From positions 1 to 64,000 of the forward strand of contig JBAQPP010000038.1 in assembly GCA_049305865.1 (NCBI GenBank): a stretch of DNA of 64,000 nt, read 5' to 3'. Positions 10,501 through 21,972 of this stretch are shown here, piece after piece (the first letter of the stretch is position 1; the number at the start of each line of letters is the position of its first letter). A program made the position numbers and the translations under genes. Under the pieces are notes generated by a model. The model saw only the letters and a list, made by a program, of their open reading frames with translations. It did not search any database and had not been told where the DNA came from. This stretch comes from UBA6263 sp049305865 (lineage in GTDB: Bacteria > Patescibacteriota > Gracilibacteria > Absconditabacterales > Absconditicoccaceae).

Positions 10501-11686
10501 CCAAAAACATATTACTAGGGAGTGTCCAAGGCGTTGTCGTCCAAGCTAAAATATTTACATCAGCAGTCTCTGTTTCTTTATTTTCAAAAATTCATTCATT
10601 AAACAATCGATAATCTACAAAATCTCTTTGTAATTCATCTTTATCTGAAATAATTACGCTATCTATTTTCAAAGCAAATCACAAATCGTTATTATCAAAA
10701 TCTATTTTTTCAATCCACTTCATATCGCTATGTTTTCAAGTTTCCTGTATAATTGGTTCTCAATCTACCTCAGTTTCAAAATAATAAAGTCTCCAAGGAT
10801 AACCATCACGAATAATTTTTATTGTTCAGATTTTCTTGTACTTAACAACATTTACTCCAATTTCTTCTTTTATTTCCCTCTTAAGAGCATCAATTTCACT
10901 TTCTCATTTATCTATTTTACCACCAGGGAAAAACCAAACATTTTCTTTTTGATGATGAATCATAAAATATTTATTATCCTTCTTGATAACAGCACACACC
11001 GCATCAATAAATCAATCTTCAGTTACAACATGTTTTTGTAAATCAGAGTTTTTCCAGTTTTTACTTCAATTTATTCTAAATTTTATAGTTATCGCCTGAT
11101 CCTGCTTATCTTTATATCATTCATTTACTTCTGAATTTGAAAGTGCTGTTGCACAAGATGGACAACATCGTTGTACTTTAAATCATTTATAAACCAAATT
11201 CTGGTTATACATATTTTTAAAAACCCATATTACTGATTCCATAAAATCCAAATCCATAGTATAATAAGCATTATCCATATCTGCTCGTCTTCCTATCTGA
11301 TCAACAAACGTTTTTCGTTCATTACTTACATTACCCACAGAAGCTCTACACTCTTCAATAAATTTTTTCACACCAATTTTTTCTTCAATATCTCTTTTAC
11401 CATCTATTCATAATTTTTTCTCTACATATTTTTCTACAGGCAATCCATGACAATCTCGTCATCGGTCTCTATTTACCTTATAGCCCTTCATAGTTTTATA
11501 TCTAAGAATAGTATCTTTCATAGAAGAAGTAAGTCCATGTCCAAAATGTGGTGTTCATGATGCAAATGGGGGTCAATCATATGTCACTGACTGCAATTTA
11601 TCTGATCTTTGATTAATAGATTTTTTGAATACATCATATTTTTTCCGATATTCAAGCATATCATTTATCAAGTCTTTCTGGTTCAT
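7592..11686 (-). CDS. ileS: Isoleucyl-tRNA synthetase with inserted Nudix and histidine-phosphatase domains
   Basis: 1364 residues, about 300-400 more than usual IleRS. Core signatures: PHFGH (46-50, the HIGH motif), CCPSCATAL zinc site, the editing-domain motif WTTTPWTLPSN, GSMPFGQVG, KMSKH (about 996-1000), NELDRWIL before the anticodon domain, and a final part rich in Arg. Insert 1 (about 213-330), at the start of the CP1 editing domain, is a Nudix domain whose box matches GX5EX7REUXEEXGU in full. Insert 2 (about 665-895), after RNRYRGSPLPVWE, is a histidine phosphatase with VRHGKSEYN, SPLPRA and TISHAEA, so all catalytic residues are kept. Insert 3 (about 1070-1190), between KMSKH and the anticodon domain, has the same fold pattern (DKIYTSSLKGSIQLA) but has lost Arg-His-Gly and the second His. 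Synthetase function is sure. Functions of the inserts are inferred: removal of Ap4A or aminoacyl-adenylate by-products is possible. Confidence 0.95.
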
Positions 11687-11819
11687 ACTTTCACAAAAAT
11701 AGTAAAAATGTCTTTTACTTATAAAAAAAGCTTAGCCACTTTCAAGAATAAACAAAATAATTTTAAAAACCTGAGCTGCCACTGTAATGTCTAAATAAAT
11801 TTAACCACCTCTATAACAT

Positions 11820-11848
11820 ATTATATCACATAAGATATATAATGTAAA
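11820..11848 (-). promoter_or_regulatory. Promoter of ileS with a long leader
   Basis: On the minus strand: TTTACA (11843-11848), a 17-base spacer, TATAAT (11820-11825). Initiation near 11813 would give a leader of about 126 bases before the ileS ATG. The element shares 24 of 28 positions with the promoter at 25640-25667. Confidence 0.55.
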
Positions 11849-11876
11849 GCTAAACTTAATAAAGTAAACTAAGCTT

Positions 11877-11905
11877 TTGCAAATTATGATTTAACAGAAT
11901 ATAAT
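11877..11905 (+). promoter_or_regulatory. Promoter of the type IV pilus operon
   Basis: TTGCAA (11877-11882), a 17-base spacer, TATAAT (11900-11905). This would give a 5' leader of about 65 bases before the first pilus gene. It is back to back with the ileS promoter. Confidence 0.6.
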
Positions 11906-11977
11906 TAAAAAATACCAATAACCTACTAAAATATAGGTCTAAGTATGATATTTACATTTAAATCTTAATTTTGTATT

Positions 11978-12535
11978 ATGGATAACCAATTTCACTCTAG
12001 ACGAGAATATATATTCAGATTTTTATGAGTAATTTTTATGTTAGTTATAGTCTGATATATTTTTTTTCAAGTATCAACTTATATAACAAATCAAAAAACA
12101 TTAAATAATCAAATGATATTAAATAAACAAAATATCGAACTAGCAAAATACAAACAATCTACTTGATACAATAAAATATATTTAATAAGAGAGTTAGAAA
12201 AATCTTCTCAAACTATGCCACGATCTGAACACATTCCAAAAATTATTTCAATTTTAGAAGATCTAAAATCAGTAGATCAATCATGAACAGGAGAGAATGA
12301 TTCAATAATCTTATCAGATTTTAGAGTAAATTTAAATGAGATTAGCTTAAAATGAAGAGTATCTAATTTAAAATTATTATATTTTAACTCCCCTTCATGA
12401 AAATTTAAAGCTCTAATAGATAGATTCCAAGACCTTGATTTTATTGAAGATATGAAAATAAAAACATACGATAAAATATGAGAAAGATATTTTGAATTTG
12501 TTTTAAATGCTAAAATAAAAAATAATGGAAAATAA
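11978..12535 (+). CDS. PilN-like type IV pilus assembly protein
   Basis: 185 residues. Short cytoplasmic start with SRREYIF, one membrane helix (about 14-33), then a coiled-coil-like stretch (35-65) and a small alpha/beta domain. That is the layout of PilN, which with PilO links PilM to the pilus alignment complex. Sequence identity is low, so the call rests on topology and on its place at the head of the operon, overlapping the PilO-like gene by 11 bases and two genes before pilC. No PilM is seen in the window. It could be the PilO member of the pair instead. Confidence 0.55.
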
Positions 12536-13286
12536 AAATATAATTGATAGCTTGTTACAAAATTGAACAAATCATATTCAAGTAGATGATCAAGAAGAAA
12601 TGCAAGTATGAGAAATAAGAATCGTATCTATTAGATATAGGCTATATTCTATAATACTAATAATTTTGATTATAATCTGATTATTTAATTATGTTTTACC
12701 AAAACAAGAAAGTTATCAAAGTTCAAAACAGACACTAGAATCTTTAAGAACAGAAGTAAACAATTATTCAATAAAGCAAAAAGAGTTACAAATCGATATA
12801 GACTTGTCACAAAAAATAGAAAATTGAGAAGAAAAAATATTAGCATGCATAAACAATGAAAAATGATGCGAACAATTAGATCCACAGATTAAAAATAATT
12901 TTTCAGAAGCAGTATCATATCTACAGGCAAATAGTTTAAGTAGCATCAAAATGTCAGTCGATGAAAAAATGATATTAAAAAATATAAATGAATATCTAAC
13001 CAAAAAAGACTTTAATTGAATTTCAAAAAATTGAGAAATAAATAAGATTTCAATTTGAGATCCGACAGAGTTTAAGAGTAATTTATATTATGTAACTGTT
13101 TATTCTAACATAACTTTCAAAAACAAAGATTGATTATTATCATTTATAAACAATATAGAAAAAAAGATAAATCCACAGAAAGATTTGCGCATATTATATA
13201 AGATAGATGAGATATCATACGATTTAATGGCCTATCAAGAAGAACAGAATGTTGATATATATTTAAAAGCATTTTATTACAAATAA
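12525..13286 (+). CDS. PilO-like type IV pilus assembly protein
   Basis: 253 residues. A cytoplasmic N-terminus of about 40 residues, one membrane helix (about 43-57), a coiled coil rich in Gln/Glu/Lys (60-100), then an alpha/beta C-terminal domain (YYVTVYSNITFKNKDGLLSF). This matches PilO, the periplasmic partner of PilN. The start ATG lies within the end of the previous gene, which suggests translational coupling. Two cysteines (ACINNEKGC) could form a disulfide. The call rests on topology and operon position. Confidence 0.55.
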
Positions 13287-13302
13287 CAATAAATAGTTTA
13301 AG

Positions 13303-14427
13303 ATGGAAGAAAAAAAGAATACATATCAAAAACATTGAATAGATAAGTTAATACTTGGATTTTTGCGCCAAATAGATAAATGAAGTTTTGGTAGTAAGGA
13401 AAAAGTTATATTTTTTAAACAATTAGCCTATTTAATAAATTGATGAGTCGCATTATCAGAAGCTATGAATATAATAGAAACTAGCTCTGAAAATTATGCA
13501 GTAAAAGAAATAGCAAGAAGCGTAAATAGACACTTGATACAGTGAAAAGAATTATCATATGCATTCAATAGATTACCAGATTATTTTGACGAAAGAGACT
13601 ATAGTATAGTAAAAGCCTGAGAAAGATCATGAAATATAGTCATCATATTAAAATCTCTAGCTGACGAATACACTTATATGAACGAAATCAGAAATAAATA
13701 TATACTGTCACTAACTTATCCAATAATATTAATAGTAGTGAGTATAGTAGCTATTATATCATTGTTTGCATTTGTATTACCATGAATTTTTGAAATAGCA
13801 AATAGTTTCCAAAATATCGAATTACCTACAATTACTATGATTTTAAAAAATATAGCAGACGCAGCCAAGGAAAATCGACAATCAATGATATGGATATTTG
13901 TATCATTCATTACTATCCTATTAATATTTATATCAACAGATACAGGTAAAAAAGCACGATTTTCTGTTGTACTCAAAATTCCTATTTTAGGCAAATTAAC
14001 AAAATATTATTACCTCATAAAACGATGTAGATATACCAAAATAATGTTACAATCTTGAATGAATTATATAGAAACATTTCAGCTTTTAAGAGATATATTA
14101 AATATACCAATCTATCAAGGCATGATAGAACGCACACTAGTATGACTACAAAAATGAGAAACAATATATGATACTATAAAATACCAAAATGAACTTATTC
14201 CAAGCAACGTATCTGCACTTATAAAAGTATGAGAAGAAACAGCTAATTTACAAAGTTCTCTAGATAATATTTTGACAATGCACGAAGAAGAATTAAATAA
14301 TAATATTAATCGTCTTGCAAAAGTAATAGAACCAATTATATTGATATTTATATGAGTAATAGTGGTTGTTATAGCGCTTGGCGTGTTTTGATTAATATTA
14401 CAAATTATGGAATGAGTATGAGTATAA
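13303..14427 (+). CDS. pilC: Type IV pilus inner-membrane platform protein PilC
   Basis: 374 residues. Two GspF/T2SSF domains are visible. The first begins EKVIFFKQLAYLINGGV and holds KGERSG; the second ends VGEETANLQSSLDNI and then VIEPIILIFIGVIVVVIALGV, the classic final helix. PilC is the inner-membrane platform on which the assembly ATPase acts. The assembly and retraction ATPases are not in this window. The next gene starts inside its last codons (10-base overlap). Confidence 0.9.
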
Positions 14428-14966
14428 AAATTTCAAAAAAATTCAAAAAAATCAAAAAAAATTCCTGATTCACATTATTAGAAATGCTTATAGTATTAGT
14501 CACTATAAGTATAATTTTGTGAATGACCATTTATTTCTGATCAGAAAATATTTTTAAATTAAAATATAAAACGACAAAAGAAGAATTTTTATCAACATTA
14601 ACTTCATTCTATACAAATTCACTTGGATCAAATTATATAAATCAACACCGCTTTAATAGATTAAATTTAGAATTATTTTCATGAAATAATTGAATATTTT
14701 ACTCCTATGTTTGAGATTCATATAACCAGACATGAGAAAAAAAAACAAACTTGATTGAAATATCAGATATAAGATTGGATAATTGAATAATACAAAATAA
14801 GTCCTCTATAAACATCACGCCATACCAATTATGATGTGAGATAACAGATAACAATAATAATACATGATCTAGAATAGATTTTAAATTAATAGTCAACAAA
14901 ACAAAAATATATTGCTTATATCTACTTTCTCAAAACTGCAAAATAAAAGAACAAATCTGCCTATAA
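14418..14966 (+). CDS. Type IV prepilin-like protein 1
   Basis: 182 residues. A basic leader is followed by SGFTLLEMLIVLVTISIIL, the prepilin peptidase site (cleavage after Gly) with Glu at +5 and a hydrophobic helix. The C-terminal half carries four Cys (LGCEI, YCLYLL, NCKIKEQIC), two of which could form the D-loop. Two in-frame ATGs exist (14412 and 14418); the second is chosen because GGA lies six bases upstream. Overlap with pilC suggests coupling. Likely a minor pilin or pseudopilin. Confidence 0.85.
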
Positions 14967-15076
14967 TTAATTCTTTAGCATTTTATGCTAAGCACTAGAG
15001 ACGTAAATGGTATTTTATCTTGAATATACCATCTCAAATCTTATAAATTTTACAGTTTATTCTCCATTAGTTTTAT

Positions 15077-15679
15077 ATGAAATCAAAGTGATTTACTCTA
15101 ATAGAAATAATAATTGTAATAGCTGTATTTTCTATATGAATAATGGCAGTTTTTTACCTAGTAACAAATAATTTAGAAAGATTGGACGAGACCAAAACTA
15201 GAAATTTAGCAACTTTTCTAGCAAAAGAATGAATAGAACTAACATTTAATATAAGAGACGCAAATTTAATAAAAGAGCTTGAACGAGACTGTGTCTTCAC
15301 AGAAAAATATATAAATTCTATTCCTCCAAATTTTTGTGATTGATACTTTGCTTCATGATTACAATGAAAATATATACAAATATCTTTTAATCCCAATGAA
15401 TATTCTAAACTTATTTGGACAGGACTAAATACATTTGAAAATAACAGATTATATTATCATTCATGAAACATAGAGTGAAATAATATATTTTGGTATGATC
15501 ATAATAGCAATAATTGAGAAAAAACAATATTTTCTAGATACATAGTCTTTACTTGAGTAAAAGAAAACTGAAATATATTACCAACAGATAAAATACTCAA
15601 AATAGAATCTCACGTATTATTCTCTAAATGATCAAAAACATGAGAAGTAATACTAGAAAGTTTTATAGGGAATTATTAA
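15077..15679 (+). CDS. Type IV prepilin-like protein 2 (PilV/GspI-like)
   Basis: 200 residues starting MKSKGFTLIEIIIVIAVF, a textbook class III prepilin leader with a short basic leader, Gly at -1 and Glu+5. The following globular domain contains CVFTEKYI and FCDGYF, a probable disulfide pair. The preceding gap of 110 bases contains an AT-rich stretch with no clear promoter, so it is likely in the same transcript as pilC. Minor pilin by size and position. Confidence 0.85.
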
Positions 15680-15681
15680 AT

Positions 15682-16323
15682 ATGAAAATATCAAAGTGAT
15701 TTACCCTTATAGAAACATTGATAGTGGTAGTTATAATATGAATATTATCAGTAATTTTGATGAGAACATATACTTTTGTATCGCAAATATCTTTTAGAAT
15801 ACAACAAGAAAAAAATGTAACACAAGAGACATTATTTTTGTCTCAAATCATTCAAAATATATCTGATAAAAACAGCATAGACTACAATAGGTATATAAGC
15901 GTATTATGAACATGATACTTAACATCGAAAAGTTGATTCATAAATATTCTATACTTAAGTGGCCAAGATTGAAAGATAGAAATCTATAGTACATGAACAT
16001 GTATCGATCCATGAACCAATATAGAGGTCTTAACATGATGATATCAATGTTACATACAGTTAGTCAAAAACTGAGAGATTTCTAATATTACAAATCCACA
16101 AGCTATATATGTTTCTAAAACTATATTTAGAATCACACCATATGACTCATCTACAAATTATTTAGACTGAGTATCTTCATGTACAAGCTATATATCATGC
16201 ATACATAAACCATGATTTTTTATGATAGCCAAAGCATATTCGCCAACATACAATAAAAAACGATACAATAAAATACAGATACCTATACAACAATTTTTTA
16301 ATTCAATAAATACCGATGAATAA
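15682..16323 (+). CDS. Type IV prepilin-like protein 3
   Basis: 213 residues starting MKISKGFTLIETLIVVVIIG, again a full prepilin cleavage site and helix. The C-terminal domain has Cys in STGTCIDPG and GGYQCYIQ and a later pair in SSCTSYISCIHK. It starts two bases after the stop of the previous prepilin, so they are certainly one operon. Possibly a PilW/GspJ type minor pilin, going by gene order. No major, highly expressed pilin can be singled out among the three. Confidence 0.85.
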
Positions 16324-17245
16324 AAATATATTCATAGGAATAAATAATAAATGAAATATAAGTATTTTGGTGATTTTTATATTAATTGCTTCTTCTCTAA
16401 TATGAATATTAACCACAAATTATATAAGAGATCTGATGCAATACAACAACATAATTTATTGATATTATAAATCATATTATTTATCAAAAGCTTGATTAGA
16501 AATATCTTTAACAGAAATTTCACACAACTGAATATGATTTGAAAATATCATAAGCAGCTGAAACAATATTATTTCATGAAATTTTATATGTAAAAATTGT
16601 AATTTCAATAGTAACATTTCGTGAAATTCTAGTCACTTCTCAAAAAATACATGGACTGATAGTGGATGTAACAATCCTATTTCTTTAAATACATGAGAAT
16701 CATTTATATTGCCACTATTTAAGCAGATAAATATATGAACAAATTATCAAAAATTAACTATACAACCAACCTATCAAAATATGGCAGATAAAATCTCCAA
16801 TATTAAATTTGAGAATATTTCTCCCAATAGAGAAATTACAATCTGAATATTTGTAATGTCTTGACTAGATATATTACAAGATTGAGTCTTTGTAAAAACA
16901 TGATCAACAAATAATATAAATATAATAAATGATTTTCTAAATTGATTCAATACTTATGCTTCTAATATATCAGTATGATCTTATGACCTTTCATATGCTT
17001 ATAAAGAAAATTCACTATGATTAAGAAGTTTTCTTCTATTTGGTAATACAATAGAAACTCAACAAGCAATATCTTTTTGTATTAAGGTACAACCTACTCT
17101 TTGATTACCTCAAATTATTACGCTTCCAACAAGCACATTTTATCTAAAAAATATTTGAAATAATATAGAAAAGACTATATGACTAGAGGCCTTTCTCAAA
17201 CAACCTATACCAGAATTTCTTAGTCACACATATCTTGGTTCATAG
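16316..17245 (+). CDS. PilX-like pilus-associated protein
   Basis: 309 residues. One N-terminal membrane helix (about 17-35, ending LIGILTTNYIRD) is followed by a large, Asn/Ser/Ile-rich external domain. The stretch YYKSYYLSKAGLEISLTEI after the helix is the usual PilX pattern, in which tandem aromatics and KAGLE follow the anchor. It has no prepilin peptidase site. Cys residues ICKNCNF and SGCNN could bind metal or form disulfides. It overlaps the previous gene by 8 bases and ends the operon just before a strong hairpin. Confidence 0.65.
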
Positions 17246-17270
17246 AAGATATTAGAGTTTATATATAACA

Positions 17271-17295
17271 AAAAATCTCCTAGAATGGAGATTTT
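17271..17295. terminator. Bidirectional terminator after the pilus operon
   Basis: AAAAATCTCC and GGAGATTTTT are perfect inverted arms around a five-base loop, with T runs on both strands. It serves the pilus operon and probably also the convergent gene ending at 17319. Confidence 0.8.
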
Positions 17296-17318
17296 TCTTA
17301 TATTTTATCTTTAAACTT

Positions 17319-17882
17319 TTATAATTTTCACATCAAATCTCACAATTTATTTTCCTGTTCTTTCTTTGCATCCTTTGATAACGACTCTCTATCTATAGTC
17401 TCCAATACTGCCTTCCATCTAGTTATTCTCATTCATCTCTCTTGATCAATAGCATTTTTTTCATTTTCATCTTCGGCTTTAAGTGCATGTAAGTTCATCT
17501 GTTCTTCAACATATATTTCATATAGTCTCAAAACCTGGAAAGACCACAATTCTGAAACAGTTTTAACAACACTTTGATCTCAACTTTTTACAGCTATATA
17601 AAGTTCTTTTCATCACTTATTTTTATCATCTTTGAGTTCATAATCACTAGAAAAAGATCATACAACAAGTTTCTCCAATAATTCCCAATCAAAATCGTCT
17701 TTGAGTTCTTCTGGAGCAATATAATCTAAATTTGGAAATAAATAAAGATATTCTGTATACCAAGCTTGATCCTTTATTCCTCCTTTAATTTCTCCAAATA
17801 ATTTTTCATACTTTTCTATTATCTGTTTTTTATCTTCTTTTTCTCTGAGCTCTGCTACAAATGCTTGAAAATCAAACAGCAT
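17319..17882 (-). CDS. Small acidic protein of unknown function
   Basis: 187 residues, very rich in Glu, Asp and Lys, with few TGA glycines. It contains LFDFQAFVAELREKEDKKQI, then LYLFPNLDYIAPEELKDDFDW and a long C-terminal helix ending KKEQENKLGDLMGKL. No signal peptide or membrane segment. I do not recognise a family. It follows the VirD4/TraG-like ATPase on the same strand with a 98-base gap, so it may be a soluble accessory or chaperone of that ATPase. That is a guess from context. Confidence 0.55.
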
Positions 17883-17980
17883 TCCTTTTTTTTACAAAAT
17901 AAATCATAAACTACAACTATAAACTAAGAGCGAATATATTTAAATATTTAAATATTTCAATAGAAACTTAAATACAAAAA

Positions 17981-20900
17981 TTATACTTTAGCGTGCTCAA
18001 TTGGGATTATATTATTATCTTCATTGCTCTCTGGTAATTTATTTTCATCTACTGATATACCCAATCTTGCTTGTATCTCAGCATCTACAAATTCTCTTTT
18101 TCTTCAATACTTTTTTGCTGAATATTCTTTTAGTATAGGAACTATTTTTTTATTTTGATAATCTTTAGAATAAATCATATTCATACTAAAAACACGCGTT
18201 GTTGCATTATCAATATTAAGTTTTATATAAGCCTTATAGTTTGCTATACCTACGATATCCTGTCAAGATAATACGGGAGCATATTCTTTTTCAAGAAATT
18301 CAGCATCAGGCGCTCAGACCTTAAATGATTGCATAGTACCAACGTTACCAAAAACAGCAGCTTTAACATCATTTTTTCATCATCACGAATCCCCTAATCA
18401 TTTTGGAGGATCTAACTGCGCAATATATTGGTGAGCCATTATAAGACATAATCTATATTTTCTAGCTTCAGATAATATATCAGCAAAAGTTCAAGAAACA
18501 AAATTCTGGAATTCATCTACATATAAATAAAAATCTTTTCTATCTTTTTCATCCATCCTAGCTCTAGCCATAGCAGCTGTATATATTTTAGATACTATTA
18601 TCATACCTAGAAGTTGAGCATTTGATTCTCATATTTTACCCTTACTTAAATTTATAATTAATATTTTTCTATTATCCATAATATCCTCAAACTTAAATCA
18701 TGATTTAGTTTGTCATATAATATTTCTAATAAGTCTATTTGTATTAAATGAAACGAATTTTGCAGAAAAATAAGGTATAATTTCCTGTTTCTCTCTGTCT
18801 CACATAGCATTAAACGTTTTTTCCCACCAATTTTTTACAGTAGGATTAGTAACTTTTTTTACTTTATATTCTCTATATCACTCATCAGTAAATAATCTAA
18901 CCACATCAAGTAAAGTGGGTCTATCATCAAAATCTTCCAATAAAGTCAGACTTCCATATTTAAAATATTCTTGTAATCTAGGTCAAAATATTTCAGGACC
19001 AAACATCTTAATAAATATTTCAGTCGCGTCATTTACTACTCTATCTGCTTCATCAAGAGTACTTATTTCATAAAGATTTAATCACATAGGTCTATCTTCA
19101 TTTCAAGCATCAAAATAAACAATATCTTTCGCTCTTTCTTTGGGTACATAAGCAAGTATATCTTCAGCCAAATCTCAATGAGGATCAATCAAACATAGTC
19201 AATCTCCATTCCAAACATCTTGTCTTGCTAAAGTTTGTAGAAACACAGATTTTCAGGTACCTGATTTTCATATACAATAATAATGTCTAGTTCTATCTTC
19301 CCTTTTCATATAAACAGGTGTCAACATATTTCTATAAATATTGATTCACAAAAGGACTCAATTTTTAAATAACTTATATCAAGTATAGTCTCTTTCTTTA
19401 TACATCTTAACAAACTTTTTTCCTTCTTTTTCTACAATTTCTTTTCATTTTAGATCTGATTCTTTAAATTCTTCTATAGGTCTCAAAATTTCTTCTTTTC
19501 ATTTTCATATTCATACAGCTCGATGATTTTTATAATCAACACTAAGCATATCAGATAGTTTTCAGTTCTTATATTTTTCAGCTAATACTCCACCCAAAAC
19601 ATATCCATTTTCTACATCTCAAGTCATTACAGGTAAATTTGAAGGTCAAGAGAGAACCTTATATTGCATCCAGTCAATTATAGGAGAACGATTATATGTT
19701 CCATCTGGGAAATGGAAAAGAGAAGTTAATTGATTGATAGAAAAATAAGCATATTTGGAAAAAAATCATGTTAAATAAAATTTTGCTGCTATAGTCCAAA
19801 GTGGTTTAAAAATAAATCAAAATACATCATGTTTGGTATTTTCTTCATTAAGTTGATTAGAATATTCATCTCAGTAAATATTATATGCACTTATCAAACT
19901 ATCTATATTGGATTCTAAATTTTCCTTAGAATCAGAAGATGTAATCAAGATTAACGATGATCTAAAAATTGGTAATCAGGCCTCTTCTCATATTGCATTC
20001 ATAGCATCCTCCTTTGCCTTAACCATACGAACCATAGTGACTTTCTCAGCTTCATCCTGTCATCATGATAAAAGTTTTTGAGATGGTCATAATATAAGGA
20101 AGCTAAATATTTTCCAAGGCATAAATATATAATGCCGCCATGGTGTATCTTTTATATCAAGATTTTTATATAGCCTATCCGCTGCTTTTTTCATCTTAGT
20201 ATTAAACCAAGATCACTCGGGTTTGATAGGCATTAGCAATGTTACAGTGTCAGTATTTTGTACTTTACTCATGGCATCTACAAGATTATTTATAGGATCA
20301 TCCGGCATCAACTTAAACATTTTGATAGTATATACAGGATCTTCCTTAAGTCATAGAATAGTTATATCACTATATTTTTTTCAGAAAAACTTAGGTTTTT
20401 TAATCTCTTCAATAGAACAGTTAGAAAATTGAGAAGAAATGGCTCATTCAATTATATTAGCATATTCAGGGAAAGTTCAAACAATAAAATTTAGTAATCA
20501 TCATTCATAATGATACATCATCACTATTTTTTGTTTTGAAAATATTTTATACATCAGCGTATCCCACGTACTTAGTTCAGTAATTTTATGGAAGTTCATA
20601 TAAACCTGTGACATACGTCATATTTTTTCTTTCATATCTTTAGCTAGTTCTTTATCTTGTTCGCGATCAAGTTTATTATCTCATCTAGGCAACATCACTT
20701 TTAAATAAACAAATCTACTCTGATTTATAAGGGAATAAGCATATCTCAAACCATATTTTATAATCTTCCACACAAGATAAATAAAAATCAGAATTAAAAA
20801 AACAGTGGAAGTATAATTTCATATCTGATTCCAAGAATATCAGAGCATTCATCATACATTATCTTCAGTTTGTACAACAGTCTGAGTTACATTGTCAGAG

Positions 20901-21127
20901 AATTGATCCTCAATAATATTTATTTGTAAATTTCAATCTTTATAATCTTTTTGAGTCTTAGATATAAAATTTTTAATATTTGTTAGTCATCACATTTTAG
21001 AAAAACATTCTGCCTTATTTTTTAACCATGCAGAAGTTGTAAGTTTGGATAAATTATATTGTTGTGAAAAATCTGTAATCAATTGGTTAGCTAACATATT
21101 TTCACATTGTTTTGCTTCTATAGCCAT
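17981..21127 (-). CDS. VirD4/TraG-like type IV secretion ATPase, membrane anchored
   Basis: 1048 residues. One clear membrane helix lies at about 107-130 (VFLILIFIYLVWKIIKYG), after a 100-residue N-terminal segment. The C-terminal half is a hexameric AAA-type motor: Walker A GKSGTGKSV (about 617), LIDPHGDLAEDILAYVP, FLYVDEFQNF Walker B (about 870) and the MAHQYIAQL sensor-like motif. These are the marks of TraG/VirD4 coupling proteins, which energise type IV secretion or conjugation. The middle (200-600) is a large unassigned domain. The other secretion genes are 30 kb away at 52.8-61.3 kb. A separate function in pilus-linked DNA handling cannot be excluded. Confidence 0.82.
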
Positions 21128-21155
21128 ATTTATTCAAGTAATAAAACTACATCTA

Positions 21156-21183
21156 ATTATAATTTTAAAGCTATTTTTGTCAA
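21156..21183 (-). promoter_or_regulatory. Promoter of the VirD4/TraG-like gene
   Basis: On the minus strand: TTGACA (21178-21183), a 16-base spacer, TATAAT (21156-21161). Both hexamers are perfect consensus. About 28 bases to the start codon. Confidence 0.6.
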
Positions 21184-21286
21184 AACAATCAGTCATAAAC
21201 CCCCAAACATCTTACGTTTTACCACAAAAGATATATAGTTGTCAAAAATATACTATTAACAAAGATAATATCATATTATTTTATAG

Positions 21287-21316
21287 TTGACATAATAATT
21301 AAAATAATTATATAAT
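21287..21316 (+). promoter_or_regulatory. Promoter of the HD hydrolase gene
   Basis: TTGACA (21287-21292), an 18-base spacer, TATAAT (21311-21316), both hexamers perfect. The ATG follows 41 bases after the -10 box. Confidence 0.6.
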
Positions 21317-21357
21317 TTTTTAGTTGTTTTTAGTTATTTATAATATTAAATTGATAA

Positions 21358-21972
21358 ATGCTAAATAAAATAAAAGAAATTAAAACCTGAATGAATAAAA
21401 TCAGAACTTGACGGATAATAAGGAATATTGCAAAAGAAATAGCGGAAACAGTCCGACAGCATACAAAAAAAGTAACAAAAGCAGCTAAAATATACTGAAA
21501 ACATTTTCCAGAATTAAATTTTGAAAAAATGATATTAATGGCTAAATATCATGATCTTGCAGAATACAAAGAAAAAGATTACCCTCCATGAGAAATTTCT
21601 AAAGAAGAAAAACATAGAAGAGAAAAAATAGTTATACTAGAACTACAAGATTATTTTTGAGAGAAATGCAATCTATTAGATATACGGATGGAATTTGAAA
21701 AACAAGAAACGCCTGAATCACAAATAATTAAACAACTTGATAAATTAGACGCAGCTATACAAGCTATGGAATATCAAAAATTATGATACGATAATGTTAC
21801 AAATTTTTATGATGATGTGTTATCAAAATTACGTGATCCAGTACTTATAAGTATACTAAAAATACTATTAAAAAAAGAATTTAATAATATAAGTTATTAT
21901 GATCAATACTTTTTCTTACTAGAGAACAACTGAAATGAAGAAAAATTTAAGCAACACTTTTCTCACTTATAA
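21358..21972 (+). CDS. HD-domain hydrolase (YfbR-like)
   Basis: 204 residues. Metal-binding residues of the HD superfamily are visible in order: VRQHTKKVTKAAK (first His), MAKYHDLAE (His-Asp) and KQLDKLDAAIQAM (final Asp). This spacing fits the YfbR/HDDC2 group, which hydrolyses nucleoside 5'-monophosphates. The exact substrate is not shown by the sequence. Monocistronic with its own promoter; the last 26 bases overlap the end of convergent murE. Confidence 0.82.

Noticed and set aside
7592..11686. Frameshift or fusion artefact joining separate Nudix and phosphatase genes to ileS
   Set aside because: One frame runs without TAA or TAG through all inserts, the synthetase motifs lie on both sides of each insert in the normal order, and there are no internal start sites with strong signals.
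11687..11812. T-box riboswitch in the ileS leader
   Set aside because: The leader is about 126 bases, shorter than classic T-boxes. I cannot find a clear specifier loop or the conserved antiterminator bulge.
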